64,000 nt of DNA from Candidatus Schekmanbacteria bacterium (GCA_016219965.1 JACRJM010000015.1:281857-345856), one strand, 5' to 3'. Counted from the stretch's first letter, positions 1-9,335 are shown. Numbers and translations: made by a program. Notes: a model not told the origin generated them from the letters alone.

Positions 1-1109
1 AAAGATTGAATATATGAGGAGGGATTTCTTTTATCCGGGTGCCTATACAGCGTGTTTCGTTCAATAGGAATTTTCCCTGCTGAAATGATTAGCTTTATTA
101 ATTCTTGCTCTGTGATCGAGCTTCCATAAGTTGCTCCTGCTGCCTTTGATATGTTTTCCTCACCTAATGTTCCTCCAATGTCATTTACTCCACAGCTCAG
201 GGATTTTTTCACGTTTTCTTTGCCTATTTTAACCCAACTTGCCTGAATGTTTGGGAGCAAGCTTCCAAAGTAGAGGCGGCTTACTGCAAACAGTCTGAAT
301 ACATTCTGAACATTATAAGCAGGTATCTGATATTCTTTTGCGAGAGCAGTATTTGTAGCGATAAATGGGAGTGGAACCAACTCTGTAAAGCCGAGAGTTT
401 TCTCCTGAATATCTCTTATTATGGACAAGTGAGTTGCCAGCTGTTCTGGTGTCTCGATATGTCCGAACATTACAGTTGCCGTTGTAGGTATATGTAAATT
501 ATGAGCTGTTTTTATAATTCTTATCCATTCATCTGAAGATATTTTTCCCGGACAGATTTTCTTTCTCACATCATCGCACAGTATTTCTGCTGCTGTTCCA
601 GGAATTGATCCGAGGCCATTTTCTTTAAGTATAGATAAAACATTGTCTATTGATATTTTTGATTTTTCTGAAATAAATGCAATCTCCATTGGAGAGAAGG
701 CATGAATGTGTATTGATGGGTGTTTAGCCTTTATTTTTTGTAATATTGTTACATAAAACTCAATGTCAAGGTCTTCATTAAGCCCACCCTGGATACAAAC
801 CTCTGTGATAGATATATCTAAATCATTAATTAGATTTTCAATCGGTGAAATATATGCATCCTTGTCATCATGATTGCGTTTGAAAGCGCAAAACTTACAT
901 TCATTGCGGCAAATATTTGTAAAATTAAAATTTCTGTTTTTTACGTATGTTACTATATCTCCGCAAATTGACTTTCTGAGTTTATCAGCTGCAGCGTATA
1001 GAAGAGTTAGTTCTTCATTTTTTTCTATTTTTAAGAGAAAACTTAACTCACCATGGCTAAGTCTTTCCCCGGAAAGAGCTTTTGAGATTATATTCTGTAT
1101 GTATTCCAT
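1..1109 (-). CDS. cofH: CofH-like radical SAM enzyme (FO synthase subunit 2), 3' end cut by window edge
   Basis: The reverse strand stays open from an ATG at 1109 to base 1, about 369 codons, which is near the full family length, so only a few C-terminal residues are missing. The radical SAM motif CRNECKFC (CX3CX2C) lies near residue 60, followed by TEVCIQGGL. The segment PGTAAEIL and the C-terminal GGTLGEENISKAAGA and RNTLY are typical of CofH; the futalosine enzymes MqnC and MqnE usually have PGGGAEI at the first site. CofH joins tyrosine to 5-amino-6-ribitylaminouracil in the synthesis of the F420 chromophore FO. An in-frame stop about 45 codons upstream and no clear Shine-Dalgarno leave the exact start uncertain. 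No cofG partner is visible here. Confidence 0.82.
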   Translation of the reverse strand, partial: MEYIQNIISKALSGERLSHGELSFLLKIEKNEELTLLYAAADKLRKSICGDIVTYVKNRNFNFTNICRNECKFCAFKRNHDDKDAYISPIENLINDLDISITEVCIQGGLNEDLDIEFYVTILQKIKAKHPSIHIHAFSPMEIAFISEKSKISIDNVLSILKENGLGSIPGTAAEILCDDVRKKICPGKISSDEWIRIIKTAHNLHIPTTATVMFGHIETPEQLATHLSIIRDIQEKTLGFTELVPLPFIATNTALAKEYQIPAYNVQNVFRLFAVSRLYFGSLLPNIQASWVKIGKENVKKSLSCGVNDIGGTLGEENISKAAGATYGSSITEQELIKLIISAGKIPIERNTLYRHPDKRNPSSYIQS

Positions 1110-1260
1110 TGATATAGATGTGGTTTTTGAAAAGGTTATTATCTCTTTTGACCTTCTTTGTCAAATTGCAGATTTTATCGGTGATGTCTTTAAACTTGTG
1201 TCAGAGGAAAGAGGGGTGCATCCTTAAGATGTTTTTCGGTAAACAATTTAATTAATCAGC

Positions 1261-1850
1261 CTAAACCACCTATGAAATTGGTGGTGGGGGGTGGGGGCGA
1301 AGGCCCCACCCCGTTTAAGTCCACCAAAGTGATTGGTGGGAGGTTAATGTTATGGTAATATTAACATATGGGATTATATCAGAAAAGTTCTCATGTTGTA
1401 GACCAATGCAAGTATCATTTTGTGTGGGTTCCGAAGTATCGATTTCGGATACTTGACAAGAAACTAAGGGAAGAGCTTAAGAAGATAATAGAGCAGCTAT
1501 GCAATTGGGAAGATTTTGTGATAATCGAGGGGAGTATCCAGCTAGATCATGTGCATTTGTTTTTGTCTGTGCCTCCGAAATATTCTCCATCCCAAGAGAT
1601 GAAGGTATTGAAAGGCAAGAGTGCAGAGCGGATGATGAAGGCTCATGAAGAATTGAGGAAAAAGTATTGGGGTCAACATATGTGGGCAAGAGGGTATTTT
1701 GTGAACACAGTTGGGATTGATGAGGAAACTATAAAAAAGTACATAGCAGAATAGGAAGAAGAGGAAAGGCAAGAAGAGCAACTACGGATTTGGAAATAAG
1801 AGTGCGTAGCACGATGCTTTTAAAGCCACCGACAAGGTCGGTGGTAATTT
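1261..1850 (+). mobile_element. IS200/IS605-type insertion sequence, single-gene (IS200-like)
   Basis: A solitary Y1 transposase gene (1368-1754) is framed by hairpins as in IS200 elements. The left side has ACCACC/GGTGGT (1265-1285), a 9-bp-stem hairpin GGGGTGGGG/CCCCACCCC (1288-1312) and CCACCAA/TTGGTGG (1321-1339). The right side has CCACCGAC/GTCGGTGG (1826-1844). Single-strand end hairpins and the absence of terminal inverted repeats and target duplications are usual for this family. The hairpin at 1321-1339 sits just before the transposase start and could occlude translation, as known for IS200. Ends are estimated to within about 10 bases. No tnpB is present. Confidence 0.8.
1368..1754 (+). 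CDS. tnpA: IS200-family Y1 transposase TnpA, C-terminus truncated by a nonsense codon
   Basis: This 128-residue protein has the Y1/HUH transposase pattern: FVWVPKYRFRIL near the N-terminus, the HUH metal motif in LDHVHLFLSVPP (about residues 62-73), and WARGYFVNTVG before the helix that carries the catalytic tyrosine (KKYIAE, residue 125). It acts as a dimer on single-stranded DNA. The frame stops at TAG (1752-1754), but in the same frame it continues with 14 more codons rich in Glu, Gln and Arg to a TAA at 1797-1799. The TAG sits where the family usually has a Gln codon, so it looks like a CAG-to-TAG change. The catalytic core is intact, so activity cannot be excluded. Confidence 0.85.
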   Translation: MGLYQKSSHVVDQCKYHFVWVPKYRFRILDKKLREELKKIIEQLCNWEDFVIIEGSIQLDHVHLFLSVPPKYSPSQEMKVLKGKSAERMMKAHEELRKKYWGQHMWARGYFVNTVGIDEETIKKYIAE

Positions 1851-1910
1851 ACTCTATATACTATTCGAAATATCTTAAACAGTAATTTTCCAGAAGCAGT
1901 CAAAAAGTTA

Positions 1911-1940
1911 TTGACAATGTTTTTATTAATTAAATAAACT
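1911..1940 (+). promoter_or_regulatory. Candidate sigma70 promoter for the radical SAM gene
   Basis: A perfect TTGACA at 1911-1916 is followed after 18 bases by TAAACT (1935-1940, 4 of 6 to consensus). Transcription would begin near 1947, about 50 bases before the ATG at 1999. The -10 box is weak and the spacing slightly long, so this is tentative. Confidence 0.4.
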
Positions 1941-1998
1941 TCTAACTCTTGAGGATATTATTATCTAACAAGTATTTAAAGAAAGGATGGGATGTTTC

Positions 1999-3204
1999 AT
2001 GGAGCATTATGAATTATTAGGATTAGAACTTGAACTTGATGGGAGTGGATTTGTACAAGGTAAGGCTACTGGAACACTTTCAAAAGAATTGTCAGGTTTT
2101 TTTGACCTTTATCTTATGAAGCTTAATACCAATAAAGTAATTGCTGTTAAAAGAAATGGGAATGTTTATACTTGCTTTCTTCCTCCTTTACCAAGCAAAG
2201 CAGGTGTTAAGGACCTTACTCGAAAACTATTGAGAAAATTTCTAAATTTTAAAATCCCGTCAACCTGTACTTTAAGCGTGACATATGCCTGTCAGGCAAA
2301 ATGTGTCCATTGCAGTGCAGACAATAATATGAAAAAAAGAGGGAAGGAACTCACAACGGAAGAGTTTAAGAATGTCCTTGATCAGGCAATCGCTCTTGGT
2401 GTTGTGAATATAACTCTTACAGGTGGAGAACCTCTTTTAAGAAAAGATATCTTTGAACTTATAAAACATGTTAATACTGATGATGCAAACTGCATGATGT
2501 TCTCTAACGGGGAATATCTAACGGTGGAAAATTGCAAAAAACTTTCTGATTCAGGGCTGTTCGCGGTAATGGTAAGTATTGACAGTCCAGATCCAACAGT
2601 CCACGATCAGCAAAGAGGTGTCAAAGGACTTTTTGATAAAGCCATTAAAGGAATTCAGAATGCAAAGAATGCTGGAATTCTTGTTGGAATATCAACATAT
2701 GCAACGAGAGAAGATTATCACAATGGAAGTCTTGAAAAAATCCTGACACTTGGCAAAGAAATTGGAGTCAATGAAGTTGTAGTTTTTGATCCGGTTCCTA
2801 CAGGAAAGCTTATGGACAATGTCAATATGATATTATCCATGGAAGAGAAAGAAGAAATAGCTAAACTGACTAATGAATACAGACTCAGACCTGGTTATCC
2901 CGGAGTAATCACTCAGTCCTGGATTAACGGACCTAAAGGATCAGGCTGTTTTGCAGGAAACGAACAATTCTATATGACGGCCTATGGAGATATCTGTCCG
3001 TGCGATTTTACACCCCTGTCTTTTGGAAATATAAAAGATGATTCGCTGGAAACTATATGGTATAGACTACTTTCACATCCTGCTTATGAGAGTAAATGCA
3101 ACCATTGCAGGATGCAGGATTCTGAATTCAGATCTAAATATATAGATACAATACCAGATGATATTATTTATCCTTATGAAATTTATAAAAACAACGTTGT
3201 ATAA
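1999..3204 (+). CDS. Radical SAM/SPASM-domain protein of unknown substrate
   Basis: This 401-residue protein has a radical SAM core with CQAKCVHC (CX3CX2C, C98/C102/C105), the glycine-rich TLTGGEPLL strand, and a C-terminal SPASM/twitch-like cysteine set (C317, C333, C335, C367, C370), so an auxiliary Fe-S cluster is likely. About 90 residues precede the core and may be a recognition domain. Relatives modify peptides (PqqE, anSME) or haem precursors. No precursor peptide gene was found beside it. An ATG at 1987 is in frame, but its AAAGG is immediately adjacent; the ATG at 1999 has GAAAGGATGGG at usable spacing and is preferred. apt starts 26 bases downstream, probably in the same transcript. 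Confidence 0.85.
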   Translation: MEHYELLGLELELDGSGFVQGKATGTLSKELSGFFDLYLMKLNTNKVIAVKRNGNVYTCFLPPLPSKAGVKDLTRKLLRKFLNFKIPSTCTLSVTYACQAKCVHCSADNNMKKRGKELTTEEFKNVLDQAIALGVVNITLTGGEPLLRKDIFELIKHVNTDDANCMMFSNGEYLTVENCKKLSDSGLFAVMVSIDSPDPTVHDQQRGVKGLFDKAIKGIQNAKNAGILVGISTYATREDYHNGSLEKILTLGKEIGVNEVVVFDPVPTGKLMDNVNMILSMEEKEEIAKLTNEYRLRPGYPGVITQSWINGPKGSGCFAGNEQFYMTAYGDICPCDFTPLSFGNIKDDSLETIWYRLLSHPAYESKCNHCRMQDSEFRSKYIDTIPDDIIYPYEIYKNNVV

Positions 3205-3230
3205 ATATGTCTGATTGTATGGAGGAAGAA

Positions 3231-3746
3231 ATGGAGGAATTAAAAAAACTAATTAGAGATGTTCATGATTTTCCTAAAAAGGGAATCATTTTTAAAGACA
3301 TTGCTCCACTTATTGGGAATCCGTCAGCATTTAAAAAGGTGATTGATTCTCTTGCTTTGCGACATGCCGGTAAAAAAATTGATAAGGTTGTAAGCGTGGA
3401 AGCAAGAGGGTTTATTTTTGGAGCTGCTCTAGCGTATTGTATTGGTGCAGGCATTATACCTGTAAGAAAACCTGGGAAACTACCATATAAGACGACTAGC
3501 ATTGAATATGAGCTTGAGTATGGTACTGACAAGCTTGAGATTCATGATGATGCGATTAGTGCTGGTGATAATGTTATAATAGTAGATGACCTTCTTGCTA
3601 CCGGCGGAACAATTAATGCTGTTTCCAAGCTGGTAGAAAAAAATGGCGGGATAATTAAAGAAATAGATTTTGTCATTGAGCTGTCATTTCTTGAAGGCAG
3701 AAAAAAACTACTAGGTATGCCAATATTTTCTTTATTAACGTTTTAG
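3231..3746 (+). CDS. apt: Adenine phosphoribosyltransferase
   Basis: The enzyme makes AMP from adenine and PRPP in cytosolic purine salvage. The 171 residues match the usual Apt length and opening ([19 protein letters not shown]), with the [10 protein letters not shown] segment and the PRPP-binding loop [13 protein letters not shown] near residues 118-130, ending in the typical FSLL. The ATG at 3231 was chosen because GGAGG lies at 3221-3225 with ideal spacing and it gives the family N-terminus; in-frame ATGs at 3207 and 3219 would only add a tail. A second purine salvage gene, hpt, lies at 18.7 kb. Confidence 0.95.
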   Translation: MEELKKLIRDVHDFPKKGIIFKDIAPLIGNPSAFKKVIDSLALRHAGKKIDKVVSVEARGFIFGAALAYCIGAGIIPVRKPGKLPYKTTSIEYELEYGTDKLEIHDDAISAGDNVIIVDDLLATGGTINAVSKLVEKNGGIIKEIDFVIELSFLEGRKKLLGMPIFSLLTF

Positions 3747-3831
3747 AGTTATATTTTTTCTATTGTGTTTTATTTATAATAAAGAACAGATAATGAAAAT
3801 GATAAAAACTATTTTCTGGAGGAAGAGGTTT

Positions 3832-4569
3832 ATGCGTGCGTTGACTAGATACCTGATAGTTGTTATTTTATTGCCTCTTTGTGCATGCGTTCCTTCACCA
3901 GTTGAGCGTCTTGAAAGAATAGAAAAACTACTTAACAACCTTGAAAAGGAAATAAATATCACAAAGACATCTCCGGAACTCGCAGATTTACATATGTATG
4001 TAAATAATTATGGACGTGAAATTGAGCGGGTGTCAAACCTTGAATATAAAGATTCAAATTCATATCAGCAAAATTCTACAGTATTAGCTGAAATAAATAT
4101 TACACTTGATGATATCAGAAAAAATATTCCATCTGTTAGTGCTCAAGAATTAAATGATGAAATGAAGGGCAGTTTTCTTAGAACAACAGAACGGTTTGCA
4201 GAATTTGTTTCTTTTTTAAAGGATAGGGATACGGCAATAGCTAAAGGTGAGGCTATGTATAGAGATTCAGAAGCAGTAATGTCTAAAGCTGATGCAGCTT
4301 TAAAACAGGGTAAAAAGGAAGATGCGGTAAGTTTTTTAAAGGAAGGAAAAGAATATTTTGTATCTGGAAACAGTGAATTTATTAAAGCTGATGAGCTTTC
4401 AAATAAACTTCTACAAACAAGAAGTGCCGTGGCAGAAGCTCATAAACAATTTTCTGTACTTGTTAGGGAAAAACTAGGTATTGAACTTCCTGAAATGGGT
4501 GAGTTGAAGTTTATTGATAAAGATGAAAAACGGCTTGATCGGACAGTGAAAGCTTTAAACAGTAAATAG
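3832..4569 (+). CDS. Putative lipoprotein with long helical (coiled-coil) domain
   Basis: The ATG at 3832 follows a strong GGAGGAAGAGG and starts a lipoprotein signal (MRALTRYLIVVILLPLCAC) with an LCAC lipobox, so the mature protein should be anchored through its Cys about 18 residues in. The remaining 225 residues are charged and helical, with heptad-like VERLERIEKLLNNLEKEI just after the anchor and Ala/Lys-rich helices near residues 140-200. No family is recognised. Upstream in-frame ATGs would bury the signal peptide and are rejected. It follows apt by 85 bases on the same strand; no functional link can be inferred. Confidence 0.7.
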   Translation: MRALTRYLIVVILLPLCACVPSPVERLERIEKLLNNLEKEINITKTSPELADLHMYVNNYGREIERVSNLEYKDSNSYQQNSTVLAEINITLDDIRKNIPSVSAQELNDEMKGSFLRTTERFAEFVSFLKDRDTAIAKGEAMYRDSEAVMSKADAALKQGKKEDAVSFLKEGKEYFVSGNSEFIKADELSNKLLQTRSAVAEAHKQFSVLVREKLGIELPEMGELKFIDKDEKRLDRTVKALNSK

Positions 4570-4572
4570 TAA

Positions 4573-4734
4573 CTAAAAAAAACTCTTTATTGTTTGTAGT
4601 GTGTGCCAGAGGAGAAGTGATAAAAGAGTAGCTGTCGATGACAAACCTACTATGAAAAATAAACGAATCTGGCTATCAATTTGCTTATCTGTTTTTCTTA
4701 TTATAAAATAACGTTGCAAAAAATTCATCTTCAT
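4573..4734 (-). CDS. Possible small membrane protein downstream of the XRE regulator
   Basis: This 53-codon frame starts with an ATG at 4734 preceded by GGGAG at good spacing and encodes a charged N-terminus (MKMNFLQRYFIIRKTDKQ) followed by one hydrophobic segment, FFIVGLSSTATLLSLLLW. It lies 58 bases after the regulator's stop on the same strand. A competing 32-codon frame (4685-4783, starting MKKIFIEPRLF) overlaps it in another phase and also lacks homologues that I recognise. At most one of the two is likely real. Confidence 0.3.
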   Translation of the reverse strand: MKMNFLQRYFIIRKTDKQIDSQIRLFFIVGLSSTATLLSLLLWHTLQTIKSFF

Positions 4735-4792
4735 CGATTCTCCCAAAAATAAATAGTCTTGGTTCAATAAATATTTTTTTCATATGGGCATT

Positions 4793-4987
4793 TTATTGAA
4801 ATAATTCTGCACTTTCAATGCCAAGTAACCTTGAAAGAGCTTCTTCCTCTTCTTTTCGTGGTTTTGTATAACCATGAATTATTCTCGATAATCTTGAAGC
4901 TGATACCCCTGTTTCTCTTGCAATTTCACCCTGTGTCATACCGCTTCTTCTTATAATGTTTTTTAGCAACAGGTTTATTTTTAGCAT
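4793..4987 (-). CDS. Small XRE/Cro-type helix-turn-helix regulator
   Basis: The 64-residue protein is essentially a single Cro/C1-type HTH domain: MTQGEIARETGVSASRLSRI gives helices 2 and 3, followed by HGYTKPRKEEEEALSRLLGI. Such proteins bind DNA as dimers and often control their own gene or a short operon. A strong AAAGGAG precedes the ATG at 4987. Its target may be the small downstream frame or itself; no operator was identified. It is too short to hold a ligand domain. Confidence 0.8.
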   Translation of the reverse strand: MLKINLLLKNIIRRSGMTQGEIARETGVSASRLSRIIHGYTKPRKEEEEALSRLLGIESAELFQ

Positions 4988-5078
4988 TTAATTATTCTCC
5001 TTTCATTTGTGGCTATTTAATCGGAATTATGAATTCCATTATTAATGTTTAAACAAATCATAATCTTACTTTACGGAT

Positions 5079-5116
5079 AAAATAAAAAAGCCTCAGTAAC
5101 TTAAGTTACTAAGGCT
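5079..5116 (-). terminator. Rho-independent terminator of the NmrA-like reductase gene
   Basis: Read on the reverse strand, the 14-bp arms AGCCTTAGTAACTT and AAGTTACTGAGGCT (5089-5116, one mismatch) form a hairpin followed at once by a T-run (TTTTTTATTTT). It begins 28 bases after the stop of the gene at 5144. Confidence 0.85.
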
Positions 5117-5143
5117 CCAATTAAAACTAATTGAAAAGTAAGT

Positions 5144-6070
5144 TTATTTCTGTTGTTTTGCTGCTAATGAAGCTTTTACTGCTGGAACTACCTGTTTTAA
5201 GAAATCTCCAACCTTCTGAAATTCGATTCCGAAGATTGCTTTAATTTGTGCATGGTCAAGAATTGTATCATTAATAAAATCTTTGATTTGCTCAGCTGAG
5301 AAGAAAGATTTCTGAGGATTATTCTTTACCATCTCTATGAGTTGTTCTTTGGAAACGCCTTCAGTGTAATTAGCTTTTATCCCAGCTTCTTTAGCAATCA
5401 TGTTGAGTAGATCGCCCTGTGTTATGCACTCAGGGCCTCCAATCTCAAGGCTTTGATTCGATGCTTTCGGATTTGTTAAAGAATCTATCATGCATTTTGC
5501 AAGATCAATATGAGACAAAGGATTCATATGGAAATGGACAGGACCAAAAGGCCATCTGTTTGTTTCTCCCATTTCTATTACTTTAGGGACATGATAAAAA
5601 CGAAAATCCTTAAACATGCCTGAAGGCTTAAATATGGTATAATTTATACCTGAGTTTCTTATTGTTTCTTCTGCCTGATGCTTTGCCTGATACATATCAG
5701 ATACACAGTGAGAGCCGACTCCAACGGCAGACACATGAATTAGCTTCTTAACTCCTTTCTGCTTTGCAACATCTACAAGGTTTTTAACTCCTGTAAGTTC
5801 AACATCCTGATAAGTACGACCTTTTTTCATTTCACCAGGTGTGAGCCTGATTGAAATTATGAGTGCATCGATTCCTTCCATAGCCTTACCAAGTGAAGTC
5901 TTATCAAGTATATCTCCCTCTATAAATTCAATTTTATCTTTTGCTGAACCAAGTTTATCTCTGTTTGATGTACTTCTTATAAGAGCTTTTACTTTGTGTC
6001 CTTTTTCAACAGCAATTTTTGCTGATTCACATCCAACGTCACCAGTTGCGCCAACAATTAAAATATTCAT
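5144..6070 (-). CDS. NmrA-like/atypical SDR NAD(P)-binding protein
   Basis: This 308-residue protein begins with the Rossmann signature ILIVGATGDVGCESAK, followed by ALIRSTSNRDKL, where the Arg suggests NADP preference, and VSAVGVGSHCVSD in place of a classical YxxxK site. That pattern fits the atypical SDR-a5/NmrA group (NAD(P)H-quinone reductase or redox-sensing proteins). The substrate is unknown. The ATG at 6070 has GGAGGAATAT before it; an in-frame start 15 bases upstream lacks a ribosome site. The gene stands alone, ends in a strong terminator and is divergent from the polysaccharide polymerase gene. Confidence 0.82.
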   Translation of the reverse strand: MNILIVGATGDVGCESAKIAVEKGHKVKALIRSTSNRDKLGSAKDKIEFIEGDILDKTSLGKAMEGIDALIISIRLTPGEMKKGRTYQDVELTGVKNLVDVAKQKGVKKLIHVSAVGVGSHCVSDMYQAKHQAEETIRNSGINYTIFKPSGMFKDFRFYHVPKVIEMGETNRWPFGPVHFHMNPLSHIDLAKCMIDSLTNPKASNQSLEIGGPECITQGDLLNMIAKEAGIKANYTEGVSKEQLIEMVKNNPQKSFFSAEQIKDFINDTILDHAQIKAIFGIEFQKVGDFLKQVVPAVKASLAAKQQK

Positions 6071-6347
6071 ATATTCCTCCATCAAAAATTAGGTTAATTC
6101 TCTTAACTATTATGGGTTTTACTAATTGACATGAGAATAAAGTCAAGATGTTTTTTCTTCTATATGAGTTATTTGTATGCATATCAATCTAATAATTAAG
6201 GACTGCTTTAATAATAAACTAAAAAAATCAAAAATTATTTTTGTATTGTTTGCAAAGTTGAAATCTGTTGAAGTAATATAATCTATTGAAAAAAAGTTTT
6301 TTGACCTGGAATTTATAAAATTACATGTATCAAATTATGGAGAGAAA
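6071..6347. other. AT-rich divergent intergenic region
   Basis: These 277 bases separate the divergent NmrA-like gene and the O-antigen ligase gene. A TATAAT at 6277-6282 on the forward strand could be the -10 box for the ligase gene, with a 5' leader of about 60 bases, but no convincing -35 lies at 16-18 bases. No repeat or coding frame is evident. Confidence 0.35.
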
Positions 6348-9335
6348 ATGGATAATAAAATATCTATATTTTTAATTAGCGCAATAAGGAATTTATTATT
6401 TGCAGCAATTGCTGTTACTCCTGTTTTTTTCAATGTTACATCCAGAAGAATATTCGAGCCAGACAAGATAGCTAACCTAAGAATACTTGCTCTTATGGCT
6501 TTTTTATTTTTTCTGATATATTTTATAGAAAATAAGAAACATACTGTTGCGCCATATTTGAAATATTCTTCTCTGCTTTTAATTTCCGTACTTTTTTATT
6601 TTCTCTCTGAGGTGATTTCAACGATATTCTCTATTATTCCCCAATACAGTATATGGGGTAGTTACTTCAGGCAGCAGGGTATTTATACAGTTTTTGCATA
6701 TTTAATCTTTTTTTTCGGAGCACTATATTTTCTCTCCTCGTCCTTTTTTTACAGGGAATTCTTCATAAATGTCATTATTGCATCGTCTGTTCCGGTTTCA
6801 ATTTGGGGTATTTTCCAGTCCGCAGGGATAGATCCTATTCCGTGGGCAGTTCAAGACATTTCCGCACGAGTAACATCGTCGTTGGGAAATCCAATATTTC
6901 TCTCAGCATATTTAATCATGGTCTTTCCTGTTACACTTAGCAGGGTGATCATTCTTTTTGAAAATAGAAATAAAAGCAAGGGAATGCATATCCCAAATGT
7001 AATTATTCATGTTTTATTTCTCATTGTGCAGATTTTAGCCATTTATATGACCAAAAGCCGGGGCCCACTTCTTGGATTTGCTGCAAGCATGCTCTTTTTT
7101 ATTCTTTGTTACAGCAAGCTATCTGGTAAGAAATTCATGAAGTATGTTTCAACCGTTGTACTGATCATATCAATAATAACCGGGCTTATCCTGGCAAATG
7201 CTATTATGCGGGGGAACGGTGAGGCTCCTTCAAACGTAGGTATAGATGCCAGCGGGAATCCTGAAAGGATACTTAATGTTGCTGAGACGGAGTCTGGAAC
7301 AGGCAAAGTAAGGCTTTTGATCTGGAAGGGAGCTATAAAACTAATTAAAAGCAGTCCATTGTCCAGAATACTCGTTGGTTATGGTCCAGAAAGCATGTAC
7401 GTTTCATACAATAAAGTCTATGAATCAGAACTTTCAAAATATGAGTCATTAGAAGCTGTACCTGACAGGTCACATAATGAACCATTAGATATTCTTTCAT
7501 CAAAAGGTGTAATAGGGATTATAGCATTTATTGCAGTTTACATAGCTCTCTTCTCAATGGCATTCAGGAGGCTGGGGATACTTGCGGACAAAAAAAATGA
7601 GACATATTTTTGGATTGCCGGCTTTTTAATTCCAATCATTCTGACTTTGTTGATTATATGGTTTACTGTTTTTGAGGAATTGACAGGAGTTGCTATAGGG
7701 ACTGGTATTTTTCTTACTATTATTCTTTTCCTCTTCAGAGGCAAAAATACTGGTGAGAATATTAACGATAATGATGTCACTTACAGTAATAAATTATATG
7801 TCGCCGGATTTCTTTCCGGTATTATTGGGCACCTGATTGAAGTACAGACAGGAATTCCCATAGCGTCAACAAATCTCTACTTCTGGGTCTATTCAGGAAG
7901 CATTATAGCTTTTCTTTCTTATAATAATATTGAGGAAGAGAATAAGAATAAATTGTCCCAATTGAGTAATCCTGCGCATTGCAAGACAGGGAATTGGCTC
8001 TCATCAATGATTGTTATAATTCTTCTTATAACGACTATGTTCGATTTTTTATCAAGCGATATTGGCCTTCAAAGAAGTTCATCATTTTACTTTATATTTA
8101 TCTCAATTATATGGATTCTCACCGGTTGTATATTTTGCTTCCAATATCAATATAAAGATGAAGATAAAAAAGGAACGTATAGTAAAGAACTTATCAAGAA
8201 CGGGGCCATAATTTTTGTTTCTTCTGCAGCAGTATTCTCTGTATGTCTTGTGCTTTATTTTATACTCATGAAGCCTGATGTTTCTTTAAAACATTTATTA
8301 GCTGCCGACCAAATTTCAAATTATATAGGTTATTATATAGTGACAATCATATTAATTATATTAGCCGCATCAGTTGCAGAAGTTGCTAACATCCCCGCTA
8401 GTAATAGGCTATCAACAAGTCCATTCAGGCTGGCAGTTTATGTTCTTGCCGGAATAATTTGCGGAGTTTTTGCTTATCGAATTAATATCTTTCCTATAAA
8501 GGCTGACTGTTATTTTAATGTCGGGTCAACGCTCAAGAGTTCAAAGGGTCAGGATCTTTCGATGCCTTTTTTTGAAAAGGCTGTTTTATATAATCCAACC
8601 GAGGAAGTTTATAGAAAAGCACTTGGCGTTGCATTCATGTCTAATGGTGTTCGTGATAGCAAGGATAGGCAGATGTGGTTCGATAAGGCAGAAAATGAAG
8701 TGGAGGCTGCATGCAAGTTAAATCCTGAAAATGCACATAACTTTTATGTTATGGGGTTAATGTATAAACAGTGGGCGACTGTAGAGGCGTCACCTGCTAA
8801 AAGAAAATCTCTTTTAGAGAAAGCAGCAAAAGCTTTTGAGACTTCTATTTCCCTAACCCCTGGGAGAGGATATATTTATCGCGAAGCAGGGGAAAGCTAC
8901 ATGATTTTAGGGGAATTAACAAAAGCAAAGGATTATTTTCAAACCTCTGCAAATCTCAATAACAGAGACGAAAATTCCTGTATACTTCTTGGAGATATTC
9001 TACGCAAACTTGGAAAACCTGATGATGCGCTTAAAGCATATACAGAGGCTGTCAAAAGAAAGCCTGATTCTATCAGAGCATACAGCTCAATGGCTTATAT
9101 ATATACTATGAAAAATGACAACCTGCATGCCATAGAGGGGAACCAAAAAGTTCTTGGAATAAATCCAAATGATTATGATGCGCATAAGAATCTTGCAATT
9201 TTATATGACAGGATTACCCGTTATAACGATGCTTTGAATGAAGCTCAAAAAGCTTTTGCAGTTGCACCAAAAAATCAGAAGGAAAGGATGGGGAAGTATA
9301 TCGAGGAGCTAAAATTACGTATGAAGAGAAGTTAG
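6348..9335 (+). CDS. O-antigen ligase/polymerase (Wzy_C family) with C-terminal TPR domain
   Basis: The 995-residue protein has about a dozen hydrophobic segments, with the family core around residues 225-390: a TKSRGPLLGF turn at the start of the Wzy_C domain and PDRSHNEPLDILSSKG with the conserved His in the large periplasmic loop. From about residue 730 to the end it carries tandem TPRs (for example YIYREAGESYMILGELTKAKDYF). Proteins of this fold join or polymerise lipid-linked glycans in the periplasm; the TPR region may bind partner enzymes or glycan. GGAGAG precedes the ATG. It opens the surface-glycan locus. A glycoprotein oligosaccharyltransferase (PglL-like) is an alternative. Confidence 0.85.
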   Translation: MDNKISIFLISAIRNLLFAAIAVTPVFFNVTSRRIFEPDKIANLRILALMAFLFFLIYFIENKKHTVAPYLKYSSLLLISVLFYFLSEVISTIFSIIPQYSIWGSYFRQQGIYTVFAYLIFFFGALYFLSSSFFYREFFINVIIASSVPVSIWGIFQSAGIDPIPWAVQDISARVTSSLGNPIFLSAYLIMVFPVTLSRVIILFENRNKSKGMHIPNVIIHVLFLIVQILAIYMTKSRGPLLGFAASMLFFILCYSKLSGKKFMKYVSTVVLIISIITGLILANAIMRGNGEAPSNVGIDASGNPERILNVAETESGTGKVRLLIWKGAIKLIKSSPLSRILVGYGPESMYVSYNKVYESELSKYESLEAVPDRSHNEPLDILSSKGVIGIIAFIAVYIALFSMAFRRLGILADKKNETYFWIAGFLIPIILTLLIIWFTVFEELTGVAIGTGIFLTIILFLFRGKNTGENINDNDVTYSNKLYVAGFLSGIIGHLIEVQTGIPIASTNLYFWVYSGSIIAFLSYNNIEEENKNKLSQLSNPAHCKTGNWLSSMIVIILLITTMFDFLSSDIGLQRSSSFYFIFISIIWILTGCIFCFQYQYKDEDKKGTYSKELIKNGAIIFVSSAAVFSVCLVLYFILMKPDVSLKHLLAADQISNYIGYYIVTIILIILAASVAEVANIPASNRLSTSPFRLAVYVLAGIICGVFAYRINIFPIKADCYFNVGSTLKSSKGQDLSMPFFEKAVLYNPTEEVYRKALGVAFMSNGVRDSKDRQMWFDKAENEVEAACKLNPENAHNFYVMGLMYKQWATVEASPAKRKSLLEKAAKAFETSISLTPGRGYIYREAGESYMILGELTKAKDYFQTSANLNNRDENSCILLGDILRKLGKPDDALKAYTEAVKRKPDSIRAYSSMAYIYTMKNDNLHAIEGNQKVLGINPNDYDAHKNLAILYDRITRYNDALNEAQKAFAVAPKNQKERMGKYIEELKLRMKRS

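Noticed and set aside
1-1109. MqnC or MqnE of the futalosine pathway
   Set aside because: The PGTAAEIL and C-terminal GGTLGEENISKAAGA sites fit CofH better, and no mqn genes are nearby.
874-1227. Forward-strand frame of 117 codons
   Set aside because: It is antisense to cofH, whose reading frame has clear radical SAM motifs.
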